DNA of 64,000 nt from Mucilaginibacter terrae (GTDB taxonomy: Bacteria; Bacteroidota; Bacteroidia; Sphingobacteriales; Sphingobacteriaceae): assembly GCF_031951985.1 (NCBI RefSeq), contig NZ_JAVLVU010000001.1, positions 2,914,001 to 2,978,000 of the forward strand, read 5' to 3'. The notes under the pieces were generated by a model. The model did no database searches and was not told the DNA's origin. It was given only the letters and a program-made list of their open reading frames with translations. The number at the start of each line of letters is the position of its first letter. The stretch's first letter is position 1. A program made the translations under genes and the position numbers. Positions 9,222 to 17,540 of the stretch are shown piece by piece.

Positions 9222-9851
9222 TTATATTTTAATAAACAACTCTGATGCCGGTTTTCTAACCTTAGCCAGTTTGGCGTACGGATCATCATCGGCACGGTAG
9301 CCAATGGTTACTATCACAGTAGCTGTTACATTCTTCTCTTTCAAACCTAAAATCTCATCGAACTTTTCGGCCTCAAAACCCTCCATTGGGCAATTATCAA
9401 CGCTTAATTCAGATGCAGCACCAATTAAAATACCCAGCGCCAGGTATGCCTGTTTTTGTGCCCAGGCTAAGTTTTGCTCGGGTGATAATGTTGAAATTTT
9501 ACCCATCATCACTTTTTCAAAACCCTCCAGTGAGGAACGGTCAACCCCGCGCTCGTGAGCAAGTTGGTCTACATAACGTTTCACATATTCCTCATCAATA
9601 TTAGTCTCGGCAGCAAAAACTACCAGGTGCGATGCATCAGTGATCTGGCTTTGACCATAGGCAGCTTCTTTAAGTCTTTCGCGAATGGCGGGATCTTCTA
9701 CTACAACAATTTTATAGTGTTGCAATCCATATGATGAGGGCGACAGGTGCGTGCTCTCCAATATATGGTTCAGATCATCAGAACTGATCTTTTTCGCTTT
9801 ATCAAATTTCTTGGTGGCGTATCTCCACGCGAGTGCTTGTTTAACAGACAT
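9222..9851 (-). CDS. NAD(P)H-dependent nitroreductase family oxidoreductase
   Basis: This 209-residue flavin enzyme is of the NfsB type. The N-terminal 'WRYATKKFD' supplies the FMN phosphate-binding Arg/Lys, 'LSPSSYGLQHYKIVVVEDP' is the classical Ser-rich FMN loop, and 'DNCPMEGFEAEKFDEIL' is the conserved 'P.EGF' region. A Gly-containing turn follows ('VIVTIGYRADDDPYAKLAKVRKP'). Such enzymes reduce nitroaromatics, quinones or enals as cytoplasmic homodimers. The gene is monocistronic with a downstream stem-loop. Confidence 0.94.
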   Translation of the reverse strand: MSVKQALAWRYATKKFDKAKKISSDDLNHILESTHLSPSSYGLQHYKIVVVEDPAIRERLKEAAYGQSQITDASHLVVFAAETNIDEEYVKRYVDQLAHERGVDRSSLEGFEKVMMGKISTLSPEQNLAWAQKQAYLALGILIGAASELSVDNCPMEGFEAEKFDEILGLKEKNVTATVIVTIGYRADDDPYAKLAKVRKPASELFIKI

Positions 9852-9935
9852 AGTTGGATGTTTTAATAAGACAAAATTATATGTTTAAACACTTAATAGT
9901 GTAATCCTATTGTAACATCTGTTTTGGTAGTTTGT

Positions 9936-10553
9936 TTAAAATGAAGAGCTTATCTGCCCAATAAAGTTTGAAAGCACATCATGGTAAAGCAGTATAGTAA
10001 TCATTATGCCACTTAACGCCCCAAAAAAGTGGGCATCGTGGTTAATAGAGTCTCTTGATTGTTTAGATGCATAAACACAGTATGCTAAGTACAATACGCC
10101 AAAAATTACAGCAGGAATACCAAACGGAATAGGAAATACACCAATACGGTTCATGGGGTAAAACAAAATATAACTGAACAGCACTGCACTAATAGCGCCC
10201 GATGCACCAAGACTGTGATAGTTATAGTGATCTTTATACTTACCCACCGTAGGTAAATCACTCAATATAAGGCTGGCAAAATAAAGCAATGCAAACTGCC
10301 AATGGCCAATTAGCCCCTCAAGTGTTGGCGCAAATATAAAATACGACCACATATTGAACAGCAGGTGCGCCCAATCGCGGTGAATAAAGCCACTTGTAAT
10401 TAAGGTCCACACTCTATCGCCTTTGGCCACACTGTATGGGTGCAGCATAAACTCGCCGTAAATGCGCTCGTTTGAAAAAGCCCATAACGAGAGGGCTATA
10501 GTGATGATGAATATGATTGAAGCTACCGGTGCGGCTTGAAAAATTTGTTCCAT
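9936..10553 (-). CDS. Rhomboid family intramembrane serine protease
   Basis: The protein has 205 residues and about six membrane segments. The nucleophile motif is 'GASGAIS' (about residue 117) and the partner His is in 'NHDAHFFGAL' (about residue 175). An L1-loop-like 'TSGFIHRDWAHLLFNMWSYFIFAP' contains the conserved His-Asn near TM2. It cleaves transmembrane substrates within the inner membrane; substrates are not inferable. It directly abuts the stop of the upstream M14 peptidase gene (no spacer), so both are probably co-transcribed. Confidence 0.93.
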   Translation of the reverse strand: MEQIFQAAPVASIIFIITIALSLWAFSNERIYGEFMLHPYSVAKGDRVWTLITSGFIHRDWAHLLFNMWSYFIFAPTLEGLIGHWQFALLYFASLILSDLPTVGKYKDHYNYHSLGASGAISAVLFSYILFYPMNRIGVFPIPFGIPAVIFGVLYLAYCVYASKQSRDSINHDAHFFGALSGIMITILLYHDVLSNFIGQISSSF

Positions 10554-12302
10554 TTATTGTAAATCGAGTTTGGTATTGGTAAGTAAACGTGCAACAGGGT
10601 AACGCAAGTATGTGTTTTCGTAAAAGGGTGAGTTTTTGTACACAAATTCTAACTGCGCCCCGGCACTTTTAGCCAGTTGCGGGTTGCGGGCTTTTTCATC
10701 GTCGAGCTTTTTTTGTAGTTCGGGATGGGTTTTAAGGTACTGGGCGGCAATATCTTCAAATACATAATCAGAGTAATGCTCCTTCTGGCTCAGCATCGAA
10801 TCAAAAAAGTTCCAGGCAAAAAAAGAATCCACTCCCTGTGGCTCCAGCGTTTCTACAATGTAGCGGTTAATGGCCTGGTTGGTATAAACCACGTAATCGC
10901 CCGCATAAAATTTAACTTTGTTATTGCCGATGGTGTTAAGCTGCACCCCGCTATGCAGGTAATGGCCTTCGTAAGGGCGCGGGCCGGTTTTATAATCGCC
11001 AATGTAATAGGTTTGCACAATTAAAGTGGTATCGTGCTTTAAGCGGCGCATGGCTACCTTGTTGAGTTTAAACAGGTCGATAATTTTGCCCCAGGCCTGC
11101 GGAATTACATAGGCTATGGGCTTATCGGCCGTTAGGATGGCCTTGTAAGTATTGTAATATTTTATGTTTTTTGTCCAGGGCTTGCTGCGGTCGTAGTACA
11201 GGCGTGGCAGGCCGCTAATGTCGCTGTTTTTGTAACCGGCTTCGTAACCTTTAAACTCAATCATGTCAAACTTCTGGTCGTCTAAAGCCCAGGTTAAGGC
11301 AAACGTTTTTTGTTGTTTTACCTGCTCGTCGGCTTGGTGCTTCAGTTCGCCTATCTGCCTGGCATCACGCTGGCAAACGTCAATCAGGTGGCGCATAAAC
11401 TCGTAGGTGGCATATACCTTTTTATCGTACGGCTTCAACATATGCGTTTCGGTAACATAGCTTATAATATTATGCTGAACCGTGTGCCCGGTTGAAAAGC
11501 GAGGTGTTTCTAAAAATGCCACAATGCCCGAATCGGGCGAGCGTTTCAGGCTTTCTACGTAGGGAACCATACCGTAACCACTTTTCTCCATGCGTTTATA
11601 CAATTCGGGCGAAAGGGTTTTGGCGGTATACTCAGCCAATACCGGGTGTTGCTTGTCTTTTTGCGTCTCGATGAGCGTCATTACATACTGGTAGTCAGAT
11701 CCATTGCTGGCATGGTTATCCAAAAAAACCTCGGGCTGCCAGGTGTTCAGTATCTGTAAAAAGGCCAGCGCATTGCGGCTATCAGCCTTAATAAAATCGC
11801 GGTTCAAATCAAGGTTACGGTAGTTACCCCTGAAACCATATGCCACAGGCCCGTTTTGGCTCACGCGCGATTGTCCGCGGTTTAAGCTGCCATCAATATT
11901 GTATAGGGCAATAAAACATACCACCACATCATTGGGCAGTTGTTTCTTTTTCAGCATATCGCGCACCAGCATCATACTGGCATCTATACCCTCCGGTTCG
12001 CCGGGGTGTATGCCGTTGTTAATGAGAATTACCCGCTTGTTTTGCTGCTTAATTTTAGCCGGATCAAAGTTGCCGTTTTTAGATAATACTACCAACGTTA
12101 ACGGTTTGCCCGAATCGGTACTACCATAATTAAACAATTTTACCTGTTGCGGAAACTGCTTTACCAGCTTAGGGTAATAGCCCATTACCTCGGCATAAGT
12201 GGCGGTATAGTTTTTATCGGTGCTTAACTCAAAGGGCGTTAACTGGGCGTGGGCTTTGCTAAACAGCAAGGCCATGCCTAATAAGGGCAGCAATTTTTTC
12301 AT
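10554..12302 (-). CDS. Secreted M14-family zinc carboxypeptidase
   Basis: The 582-residue protein begins with a signal peptide ('MKKLLPLLGMALLFSKAHAQ'). The catalytic domain covers about residues 25-330. Zinc ligands are visible in 'GIHPGEPEGID' (HxxE) and in 'FLDNHASNGSDYQ' (second His), and the likely catalytic Glu is in 'VAFLETPRFSTGH'. The roughly 250-residue C-terminal part has no clear match; it ends in 'YPVARLL'. It is probably a periplasmic or outer-membrane peptidase releasing C-terminal residues or trimming peptides. It is the first gene of a two-gene unit with the rhomboid protease. Confidence 0.9.
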   Translation of the reverse strand: MKKLLPLLGMALLFSKAHAQLTPFELSTDKNYTATYAEVMGYYPKLVKQFPQQVKLFNYGSTDSGKPLTLVVLSKNGNFDPAKIKQQNKRVILINNGIHPGEPEGIDASMMLVRDMLKKKQLPNDVVVCFIALYNIDGSLNRGQSRVSQNGPVAYGFRGNYRNLDLNRDFIKADSRNALAFLQILNTWQPEVFLDNHASNGSDYQYVMTLIETQKDKQHPVLAEYTAKTLSPELYKRMEKSGYGMVPYVESLKRSPDSGIVAFLETPRFSTGHTVQHNIISYVTETHMLKPYDKKVYATYEFMRHLIDVCQRDARQIGELKHQADEQVKQQKTFALTWALDDQKFDMIEFKGYEAGYKNSDISGLPRLYYDRSKPWTKNIKYYNTYKAILTADKPIAYVIPQAWGKIIDLFKLNKVAMRRLKHDTTLIVQTYYIGDYKTGPRPYEGHYLHSGVQLNTIGNNKVKFYAGDYVVYTNQAINRYIVETLEPQGVDSFFAWNFFDSMLSQKEHYSDYVFEDIAAQYLKTHPELQKKLDDEKARNPQLAKSAGAQLEFVYKNSPFYENTYLRYPVARLLTNTKLDLQ

Positions 12303-12336
12303 TGGTGGTAAATTTAGTAGTTTTAATTAATGAGCG

Positions 12337-12443
12337 AATGAGTGATGGTATGAATGACTGAATTTAAAAACATTCGATGGACACAATTGCTATATTTGAG
12401 AACAGGCAAATCACTCATTCACTAATTCAGTCAATCACTCATT
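12337..12443. repeat. Interspersed inverted repeats in a divergent promoter region
   Basis: AATGAGTGAT (12337-12346) is repeated inverted twice as ATCACTCATT (12410-12419 and 12434-12443). GAATGACTGAATT (12352-12364) is inverted with one mismatch at 12424-12436. The repeats bracket the -7 element at 12391-12398 between the divergent M14 and DUF1835 genes. They could be an operator or a decayed repeat element. Confidence 0.6.
12391..12398 (+). promoter_or_regulatory. -7 element for the DUF1835 gene
   Basis: TATATTTG is an exact TAnnTTTG match, 49 bases upstream of the ATG. The -33 region is weak. Confidence 0.5.
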
Positions 12444-12447
12444 GCTT

Positions 12448-13230
12448 ATGTCCCAGCTTCACATTTTAAACGGCGATGCCACTTTGCAAGGTTTTAATGA
12501 TACCGGTATTGATGGCGATGTGTTGGTTTGGCGCGAAGTGTTTTCGGAAGGACCGCTATCGGCCACATTGGATTCTGTTTTTTGGCACGAGCGCGAAAAG
12601 TGGATAAGCCAGGCTTTTAATGATACCCCCGAAGGCTATGAGCACAAAGTATTGCACGAACTGGAAAAACTAAGCAAGCCCTACACCGATATTACCCTGT
12701 GGTTTGAATTTGATTTGCATTGCCAGGTAAACATGCTGGGCGTAATGCAATTACTGCAACAACACGTAGACTTGTCGGGACCGGAAATTTATTTGATTTG
12801 CCCCGATTGTTTCCCCGGCGTACCCAATTTTAGGGGAATGGGGCAATTAACCGGTAAGCAATTAGAGGTTTTGTATGATAACCGCCTGCACCTGGGTGAG
12901 TACGATTTTAAACTGGCTACCGAAGCCTGGCAGGCGTACATCACCTGCGATGCCACCAAATTAGACCGCTTTATTGACGATACTCCGTTTTGGGGAGGCC
13001 TTCACCAGCTTAAATTTGCCCTCGAAGCACAGGTGCGCAGGTTGCAACTTGACGAGCAGGGTCTTAATTACATTGAACAAAAACTACTGCTTATTTACCA
13101 AAGCGGCATAACCGACCGTAGCGCTATATGTGAAGCCTTTTGGCACGATGAAGCCATTTACGGTATGGGCGATAATGAGATAGATAACTACCTGCATCGC
13201 TTACAGCAAAAGGGATTGATTACACTATAA
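12448..13230 (+). CDS. DUF1835 domain-containing protein
   Basis: The ATG at 12448 ('MSQLHILNGDATLQGFNDTGIDGDVLVWREVFSEGPL') is preferred over the TTG two codons upstream. The N-terminal part (about residues 1-120) is the DUF1835 domain, whose 'HILNGD...' and 'V.WREV..EGP' motifs are conserved. The C-terminal part ends in a winged-helix-like segment ('AICEAFWHDEAIYGMGDNEIDNYLHRLQQKGLITL'). The role is unknown. It is cytoplasmic, with no signal or membrane segment, and is transcribed alone. Confidence 0.82.
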   Translation: MSQLHILNGDATLQGFNDTGIDGDVLVWREVFSEGPLSATLDSVFWHEREKWISQAFNDTPEGYEHKVLHELEKLSKPYTDITLWFEFDLHCQVNMLGVMQLLQQHVDLSGPEIYLICPDCFPGVPNFRGMGQLTGKQLEVLYDNRLHLGEYDFKLATEAWQAYITCDATKLDRFIDDTPFWGGLHQLKFALEAQVRRLQLDEQGLNYIEQKLLLIYQSGITDRSAICEAFWHDEAIYGMGDNEIDNYLHRLQQKGLITL

Positions 13231-13437
13231 GAGCTTTTTTGATTTTTTCCTTTCCCTTCTTGAGAGTGGGTGGCCAGGAAGAGCATTGGCACGGGTGTGT
13301 CATTTACGATTGACAAGCCAAAGGGACACACTATACGTTTAATTTGCACTTTTGTCTTTAACAAACCTTGCATAATCAAAAGCCCCTGCATCCCTCAAAG
13401 ATTGCCTTGTATCCACATCAATTCAACAATCCAAAAT
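13231..13437. other. Intergenic stretch, no supported gene
   Basis: About 200 bases between the DUF1835 gene and the nested repeat. A short minus-strand frame (13188-13391) crosses the DUF1835 stop codon and has no recognisable domain. The stretch reads like degraded sequence; nothing definite was found. Confidence 0.4.
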
Positions 13438-13746
13438 GCGCCGTAGGTGCCTACCTGTTTATAGAAAGACCAAGCAAGATTCTTTTGTCCCTGCGGGCAA
13501 TGTCATTAAGTTAAGGATAGATAGTTTCTATTTATGCAAGATATGATATCAGTAAAGTGGTCTGTGAGGACACAGACCACGGCGAGTTAACCGACGCCTG
13601 TGTCCTCACAGGCGTCTTCTTTCTTAACTTAATGACATTGCCCAGCGGGACTAGCCTTTGTAAACATGCATAAATAAGGGTAGCTCCTAACGGAGCATGT
13701 TTAATACTAATAAGAACTTTCTATAAACAGGTAGCACCTAAGGTGC
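13438..13746. repeat. Nested inverted-repeat element with paired hairpins
   Basis: An outer inverted repeat of about 30 bp (13438-13468 with 13717-13746; core TACCTGTTTATAGAAAG is perfect) encloses an inner one of 21 perfect bp (13495-13515 with 13623-13643; core AATGTCATTAAGTTAAG). Inside sit two hairpins: 13557-13580 with loop AGGA and 13593-13616 with loop TCCT. The two hairpins share the core CTGTG/CACAG in opposite orientation and have complementary loops. No ORF is encoded. The layout resembles a non-autonomous repeat in which one element has landed in another; the hairpin recurs at 20681. Confidence 0.8.
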
Positions 13747-13803
13747 ATAAATATTTTTGCGTGCACTGTATCTCTCCGAGGGGGAACCTGCTTACTTATA
13801 TTA

Positions 13804-14319
13804 CTACAACGCCGTTTTCCCGGCAATCAATGCTTCTGCTTTCTCCGCAGTAAGGCTCAAACCTTCGGCAACAATATGGGCTTTCTGGTAATAAGCGTTG
13901 CGCTCTTCCAGCTTTTCGGTTATAAAGCCCAGCAGTTCGTCGCCGTGCTTGTCGCGTAGGATAGGGCGGTCGTCTTTGTTGTTGCCTAAACGGCTTATAA
14001 GTGCTTTGGGCGATAAGTTGATGTACAGCGTAATGCCATTGGCGTTCATCCACTCCATGTTATCAAAAAAGCAGGGCAGCCCTCCGCCTGTTGATATAAC
14101 GGCGTTTTCGGGATAGGCAGTGCTCTTTAATATTTCCGACTCGGCCACGCGGAAAGCGGTTTCGCCAAAGCTGGCAAAGTACTCGGCAATGGTCATGCCG
14201 GCCTGTTCTTCCAGCAGGTGGTCGAGGTCTAAAAACGGGTAATTTAAACGAGCTGCCAGTTTACGGCCTAAAGTTGTTTTGCCACTACCCATGTAGCCGA
14301 TTAAGAAAATGCGTGTCAT
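13804..14319 (-). CDS. aroK: Shikimate kinase
   Basis: This 171-residue P-loop kinase phosphorylates shikimate at O3 in the chorismate pathway. Walker A is 'GYMGSGKTTLG' (about residues 8-18). The shikimate-binding Asp is in 'FLDLDHLLEEQAGMTIAEYFASFGETAFRVAES' (the Asp-Leu-Asp and FR.xE motifs), the 'VISTGGGLPCF' loop is conserved, and the lid Arg is in 'DDRPIL'. It is last in a same-strand operon and overlaps the preceding small membrane protein gene by 4 bases. Confidence 0.95.
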   Translation of the reverse strand: MTRIFLIGYMGSGKTTLGRKLAARLNYPFLDLDHLLEEQAGMTIAEYFASFGETAFRVAESEILKSTAYPENAVISTGGGLPCFFDNMEWMNANGITLYINLSPKALISRLGNNKDDRPILRDKHGDELLGFITEKLEERNAYYQKAHIVAEGLSLTAEKAEALIAGKTAL

Positions 14320-14618
14320 TTTTTTGATATGTTCTTTTTAATAAGGTAGGTCATGAGCAGTATAAAGCCTTCGGCACAAAGTGCGGGCATGCTAATGATG
14401 CCGATAATTATAGGATTACCCGGCCAGCCGCCCCAAATTACAATAGTGATGATGAAGGATATAATGAGCGACACCACTAAAATCACAACGCGGCGGGCCG
14501 TGGTAGTGATGGGTTTAAGCAGCATCCACTGCAACGCCCTGGCAACACACCAAACCGGGAAGCTCAGGTAGGCAATGAGCATAAAAAGCTCAGGTAAACT
14601 TATTTGATGATTAGCCAC
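14316..14618 (-). CDS. Small membrane protein of unknown function
   Basis: The protein has 100 residues and about three hydrophobic segments (residues 10-32, 43-63, 68-92), ending in a basic tail (KKNISKK). No family is recognised. Translational coupling is likely: it overlaps aroK downstream by 4 bases and the ABC permease gene upstream by 1 base. The context gives no clear function. Confidence 0.65.
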   Translation of the reverse strand: MANHQISLPELFMLIAYLSFPVWCVARALQWMLLKPITTTARRVVILVVSLIISFIITIVIWGGWPGNPIIIGIISMPALCAEGFILLMTYLIKKNISKK

Positions 14619-15679
14619 TATGAGTTAAACTTTACGCGAGGGTCGATCCACACATACAGCAAATCGACCAGAATATTAATAACCACAAATATAAACGCAA
14701 TAAACAGGATAGAGCCAATAATTACCGGGAAATCCGACATTTCGAGCGCATCCACTGTAACCTTGCCCAAGCCGTTGTAGCCAAACACGTATTCCACAAA
14801 AAACGAACCGGCCAGTAAGGAGGCAAACCAGTTGGCAATAGCCGTAATAACCGGGTTTAAGGCATTGGGCAAAGCATGGCGGTAAATAATGGCATTTCGG
14901 CTCAATCCTTTAGCTTTAGCCGTGCGAATGTAATCCTGAGCCAGCACTTCCAGCATCGAACTGCGTGTAAGCTGAACGATGATAGCCAGCGGGCGCAGTC
15001 CTAAGGTTATAGCGGGTAAAACCACATTGCTCCAGGTTAGTACCTCGCCCTTAAATGGGTCGTAACTGTACAGGCTGCCGGTCATGTTTAACCCGGTATA
15101 TTTACTCAGCACAAAGCCAAACAGCCAGGCAATAATTATCCCTGCAAAAAATGACGGCGCCGAAATACCCAATACCGAAAAGCCAACCGCCAGCCGGTCT
15201 ATCCAGGTGTTTTGATGAACGGCGCTCCATACCCCAAGAAACACACCCAGCACAACGGCCATGAGCATAGCTAAAACAGCCAATATCAAGGTGTTAGGAA
15301 TTACTTCTAACAGCACGGCTGCAACTTCTTTATGTGTTTGGTACGACCGGCGCAAGTAAGGCCATTTTAAAGCAACCACATGCGTGCCCGAAACCGGGAA
15401 CAATTGTACATAGCCATAACGCTCCTGCTCTTCAACCGTGCGGGCGTGTATGCCAATGGGCGATAGATCGTTAATGTAATAAGCAAATTGGACGGGTAAG
15501 GGCTTATCCAAACCAAATTCCTTTCGCACGGCTTCTAACGATTGTACATCGGCGCGTTGGCCTTGCGTCATGCGGGCCGGATCTACCGGTAAAATATTGA
15601 ACAGGAAAAATACCACTACCACAATACCCAGCATTACTGCTGCGCTGTAACCAATTTTGCGGATGAGGTAGCGGAGCAT
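14618..15679 (-). CDS. DppB/OppB-type ABC transporter permease
   Basis: This inner-membrane permease of 353 residues belongs to the dipeptide/oligopeptide/nickel importer family. TM1 is at residues 10-30, a periplasmic segment follows ('MTQGQRADVQSLEAVRKEFGLDKPLPVQF'), and five more TMs come after it. The ATPase-coupling (EAA) loop is 'YIRTAKAKGLSRNAIIYRHALPNALNPVI' (about residues 245-275). No partner permease, ATPase or binding protein is encoded nearby, so the rest of the transporter is elsewhere. It sits 4 bases after the BT_3928-type gene and overlaps the next gene by 1 base. Confidence 0.93.
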   Translation of the reverse strand: MLRYLIRKIGYSAAVMLGIVVVVFFLFNILPVDPARMTQGQRADVQSLEAVRKEFGLDKPLPVQFAYYINDLSPIGIHARTVEEQERYGYVQLFPVSGTHVVALKWPYLRRSYQTHKEVAAVLLEVIPNTLILAVLAMLMAVVLGVFLGVWSAVHQNTWIDRLAVGFSVLGISAPSFFAGIIIAWLFGFVLSKYTGLNMTGSLYSYDPFKGEVLTWSNVVLPAITLGLRPLAIIVQLTRSSMLEVLAQDYIRTAKAKGLSRNAIIYRHALPNALNPVITAIANWFASLLAGSFFVEYVFGYNGLGKVTVDALEMSDFPVIIGSILFIAFIFVVINILVDLLYVWIDPRVKFNS

Positions 15680-15683
15680 CGGT

Positions 15684-16889
15684 TTATGGTTTTTGCAGAT
15701 ATTTTTTCACCAGCCCATCATAATCGGGCATGGTATGGTGATGCCATTTATTCATTACAGTGCCGTTTTTAAGCAACATAATACCGGGGTTAGCCCTAAC
15801 CATGGTTTTTAGCGGCACCCCATCAGCATGAAATATCTCGAAAGCCAAATGATGTTGCTTACTAAACGCTACAGCATCGGCAGGAGAGGCCGAGGTTAGC
15901 AGTACCGTGCGGATGTTATAGTTTTGGGTGAGGTTGATAGCCAAAGCATTTAGCCTGTCCAGCGCATCTGCATTGGTATGTTTTAAATCATAAGCTACTA
16001 CAATAAGGTTATAAAACGGATTGCTCAGCAATTCCTGCGTGTAATCGTTGCCCTGGCTGTCTTGTATGCCTAAATCACGTATTTTTGGTTCGAAACCTTT
16101 TTTAACTAACCGGCGTTCAGGGTCACCCTCAATTTGCCAGCTGGCATCTTTCCATATGCCGCTTTTAAGGTATTCCTTGTCGCTGATGCTCTTGCTTTCG
16201 CCGGTCTTTTTGTTTTTTAGCGAGTAGGTGAGTTCAAACTCGTCGGGCACGGCTCCCGGCGGGGTTCTCATTTCGTTGGGGATGTTATTGCCAACTTTAT
16301 ACGGCAAAAAATCGATAACCGGTAAAAAGTTGTAGGTATACATACCCACGCCTAACGTAATTACCACTGCAGCAACCAACCATCGCATCTCGGCCGCATG
16401 GCTAACCAGCGGAGTGATCTTATCCCTGTTAAAAAACAATACCAGCACCAAAGCCAGCAGGGCCATGTCCTTACCAAATGACTCCCAGGGTGTAAGTGGA
16501 ATAGCATCGCCAAAGCACCCGCAGGTTTGTACCACCTTAAAAAACGCCGAGTAAAATGTGAGGAACCCAAAGAAAATAATGAGCAACAGTAAGCCCCAAA
16601 CAATGGCATTTACACGGGTACCTATCAAGAGGGCAAAGCCCAGAATCATCTCAAGCGAACATAAAATGATGGACATGCTCAGTGCCAGATCATTCAAAAA
16701 GGTAACTTGGAAAACTTCGAAATACTCTTCGAGCTTGTACGAGAATCCCAGCGGGTCGTTAGCCTTGATTAGGCCCGAAAAGATGAAAAGCAGGGCAACC
16801 AAAATGCGGCAAGCCCAAACCAAGGCCCCCCGGCCCCCTGAAGGGGGAGTAAAAGTTTTTTCTTTATAATCAGATATAGCAGATGTCAT
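15684..16889 (-). CDS. BT_3928-type DoxX/thioredoxin-like membrane protein
   Basis: The protein has 401 residues. Residues about 25-190 hold a DoxX-like four-to-five TM module ('ILVALLFIFSGLIKANDPLGFSYKLEEYFEVF', with a Cys pair in 'VVQTCGCFGDAIPLTP'), related to the MauE/DoxX redox family. The C-terminal third looks like a thioredoxin fold without a CxxC ('FYNLIVVAYDLKHTN...RANPGIMLLKNGTVMNKWHHH'). It is widespread in Bacteroidetes next to DUF1599. Its N-terminus 'TPPSGGRGA' is encoded by a G/C-rich dispersed repeat. The likely role is redox or envelope homeostasis, by inference only. Confidence 0.82.
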   Translation of the reverse strand: MTSAISDYKEKTFTPPSGGRGALVWACRILVALLFIFSGLIKANDPLGFSYKLEEYFEVFQVTFLNDLALSMSIILCSLEMILGFALLIGTRVNAIVWGLLLLIIFFGFLTFYSAFFKVVQTCGCFGDAIPLTPWESFGKDMALLALVLVLFFNRDKITPLVSHAAEMRWLVAAVVITLGVGMYTYNFLPVIDFLPYKVGNNIPNEMRTPPGAVPDEFELTYSLKNKKTGESKSISDKEYLKSGIWKDASWQIEGDPERRLVKKGFEPKIRDLGIQDSQGNDYTQELLSNPFYNLIVVAYDLKHTNADALDRLNALAINLTQNYNIRTVLLTSASPADAVAFSKQHHLAFEIFHADGVPLKTMVRANPGIMLLKNGTVMNKWHHHTMPDYDGLVKKYLQKP

Positions 16890-16951
16890 TATATATAAAG
16901 CGAAATGTCTTTAAGTAAATCAAAAGCTCCCCCTTCAGGGGGCTGGGGGGC
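16824..16951. repeat. Pair of inverted CTCCCCCTTCAGGGGGC repeats invading two gene ends
   Basis: The copy at 16824-16849 and its inverted copy at 16927-16951 share the palindrome CCCCCTTCAGGGGG followed by a G/C-rich arm. The first lies inside the BT_3928-type coding sequence and encodes PPSGGRGA. The second encodes the last residues (SPPAP) and the TGA stop of the DUF1599 gene. About 75 bases separate them. Confidence 0.85.
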
Positions 16952-17480
16952 TGAGTTTTATCAGCGCGAAAACCGCATAATTCAGCATATCCTGGTAATT
17001 GGCTTTTACCCCTTCTGATGCTACCGTTTGCCCCTGGTTGTCTTCTATTTGTTTTACGCGGAGAATTTTCATGAGTATCAGGTCGGTTAGGGAGCTGATG
17101 CGCATATCACGCCAGGCCTCACCATAGTCGTGATTTTTGGCAAACATGAGGTCGCGGGTTTCGGTGGCGTATTGGTCAAATAGGTCACTTACCTGCTCTA
17201 CAGGGAGTTCGAATGGGGCATCGGCAGCTAAATCCAGCTGCATCATGGCTATGAGGCAATAATTTACAATGCCAATATACTCCCCTGTAATATCATCGCC
17301 CACTTTTGATACCTTTTTTTCTTCGAGTGTGCGGATGCGCTGGGCTTTGATGAAGATTTGATCGGTTATAGATGACGGACGAAGAATGCGCCAGGCTGTG
17401 CCGTAATCGCTTGTTTTTTTAACAAACAAAGACCGGCAACGGTTAATTACAGCTTCATATTCGGATGCGGTATTGCTCAA
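16935..17480 (-). CDS. DUF1599 domain-containing protein
   Basis: The protein has 181 residues and consists of two similar halves: 'CRSLFVKKTSDYGTAWRILRPSSITDQIFIKAQRIRTLEEK...VNYCLIAMMQL' and 'TRDLMFAKNHDYGEAWRDMRISSLTDLILMKILRVKQIEDN...LNYAVFALIKL'. The repeated 'K..DYG.AWR..R.SS.TD' motif defines DUF1599. It may be a nucleotide-binding or MazG-like fold, but the function is unknown. It begins the minus-strand operon ending in aroK and is divergent from folP across 60 bases. Its last residues and stop come from a repeat. Confidence 0.9.
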   Translation of the reverse strand: MSNTASEYEAVINRCRSLFVKKTSDYGTAWRILRPSSITDQIFIKAQRIRTLEEKKVSKVGDDITGEYIGIVNYCLIAMMQLDLAADAPFELPVEQVSDLFDQYATETRDLMFAKNHDYGEAWRDMRISSLTDLILMKILRVKQIEDNQGQTVASEGVKANYQDMLNYAVFALIKLSPPAP

Positions 17481-17540
17481 AACGGTAGAAATTAATTTTT
17501 GTAACGATATTTGCCCGCGGGTAATTAAAACCCGTAGTAA

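Noticed and set aside
13188..13391. 67-residue minus-strand ORF
   Set aside because: It overlaps the end of the DUF1835 gene, has no recognised domain and lies in repeat-like DNA.
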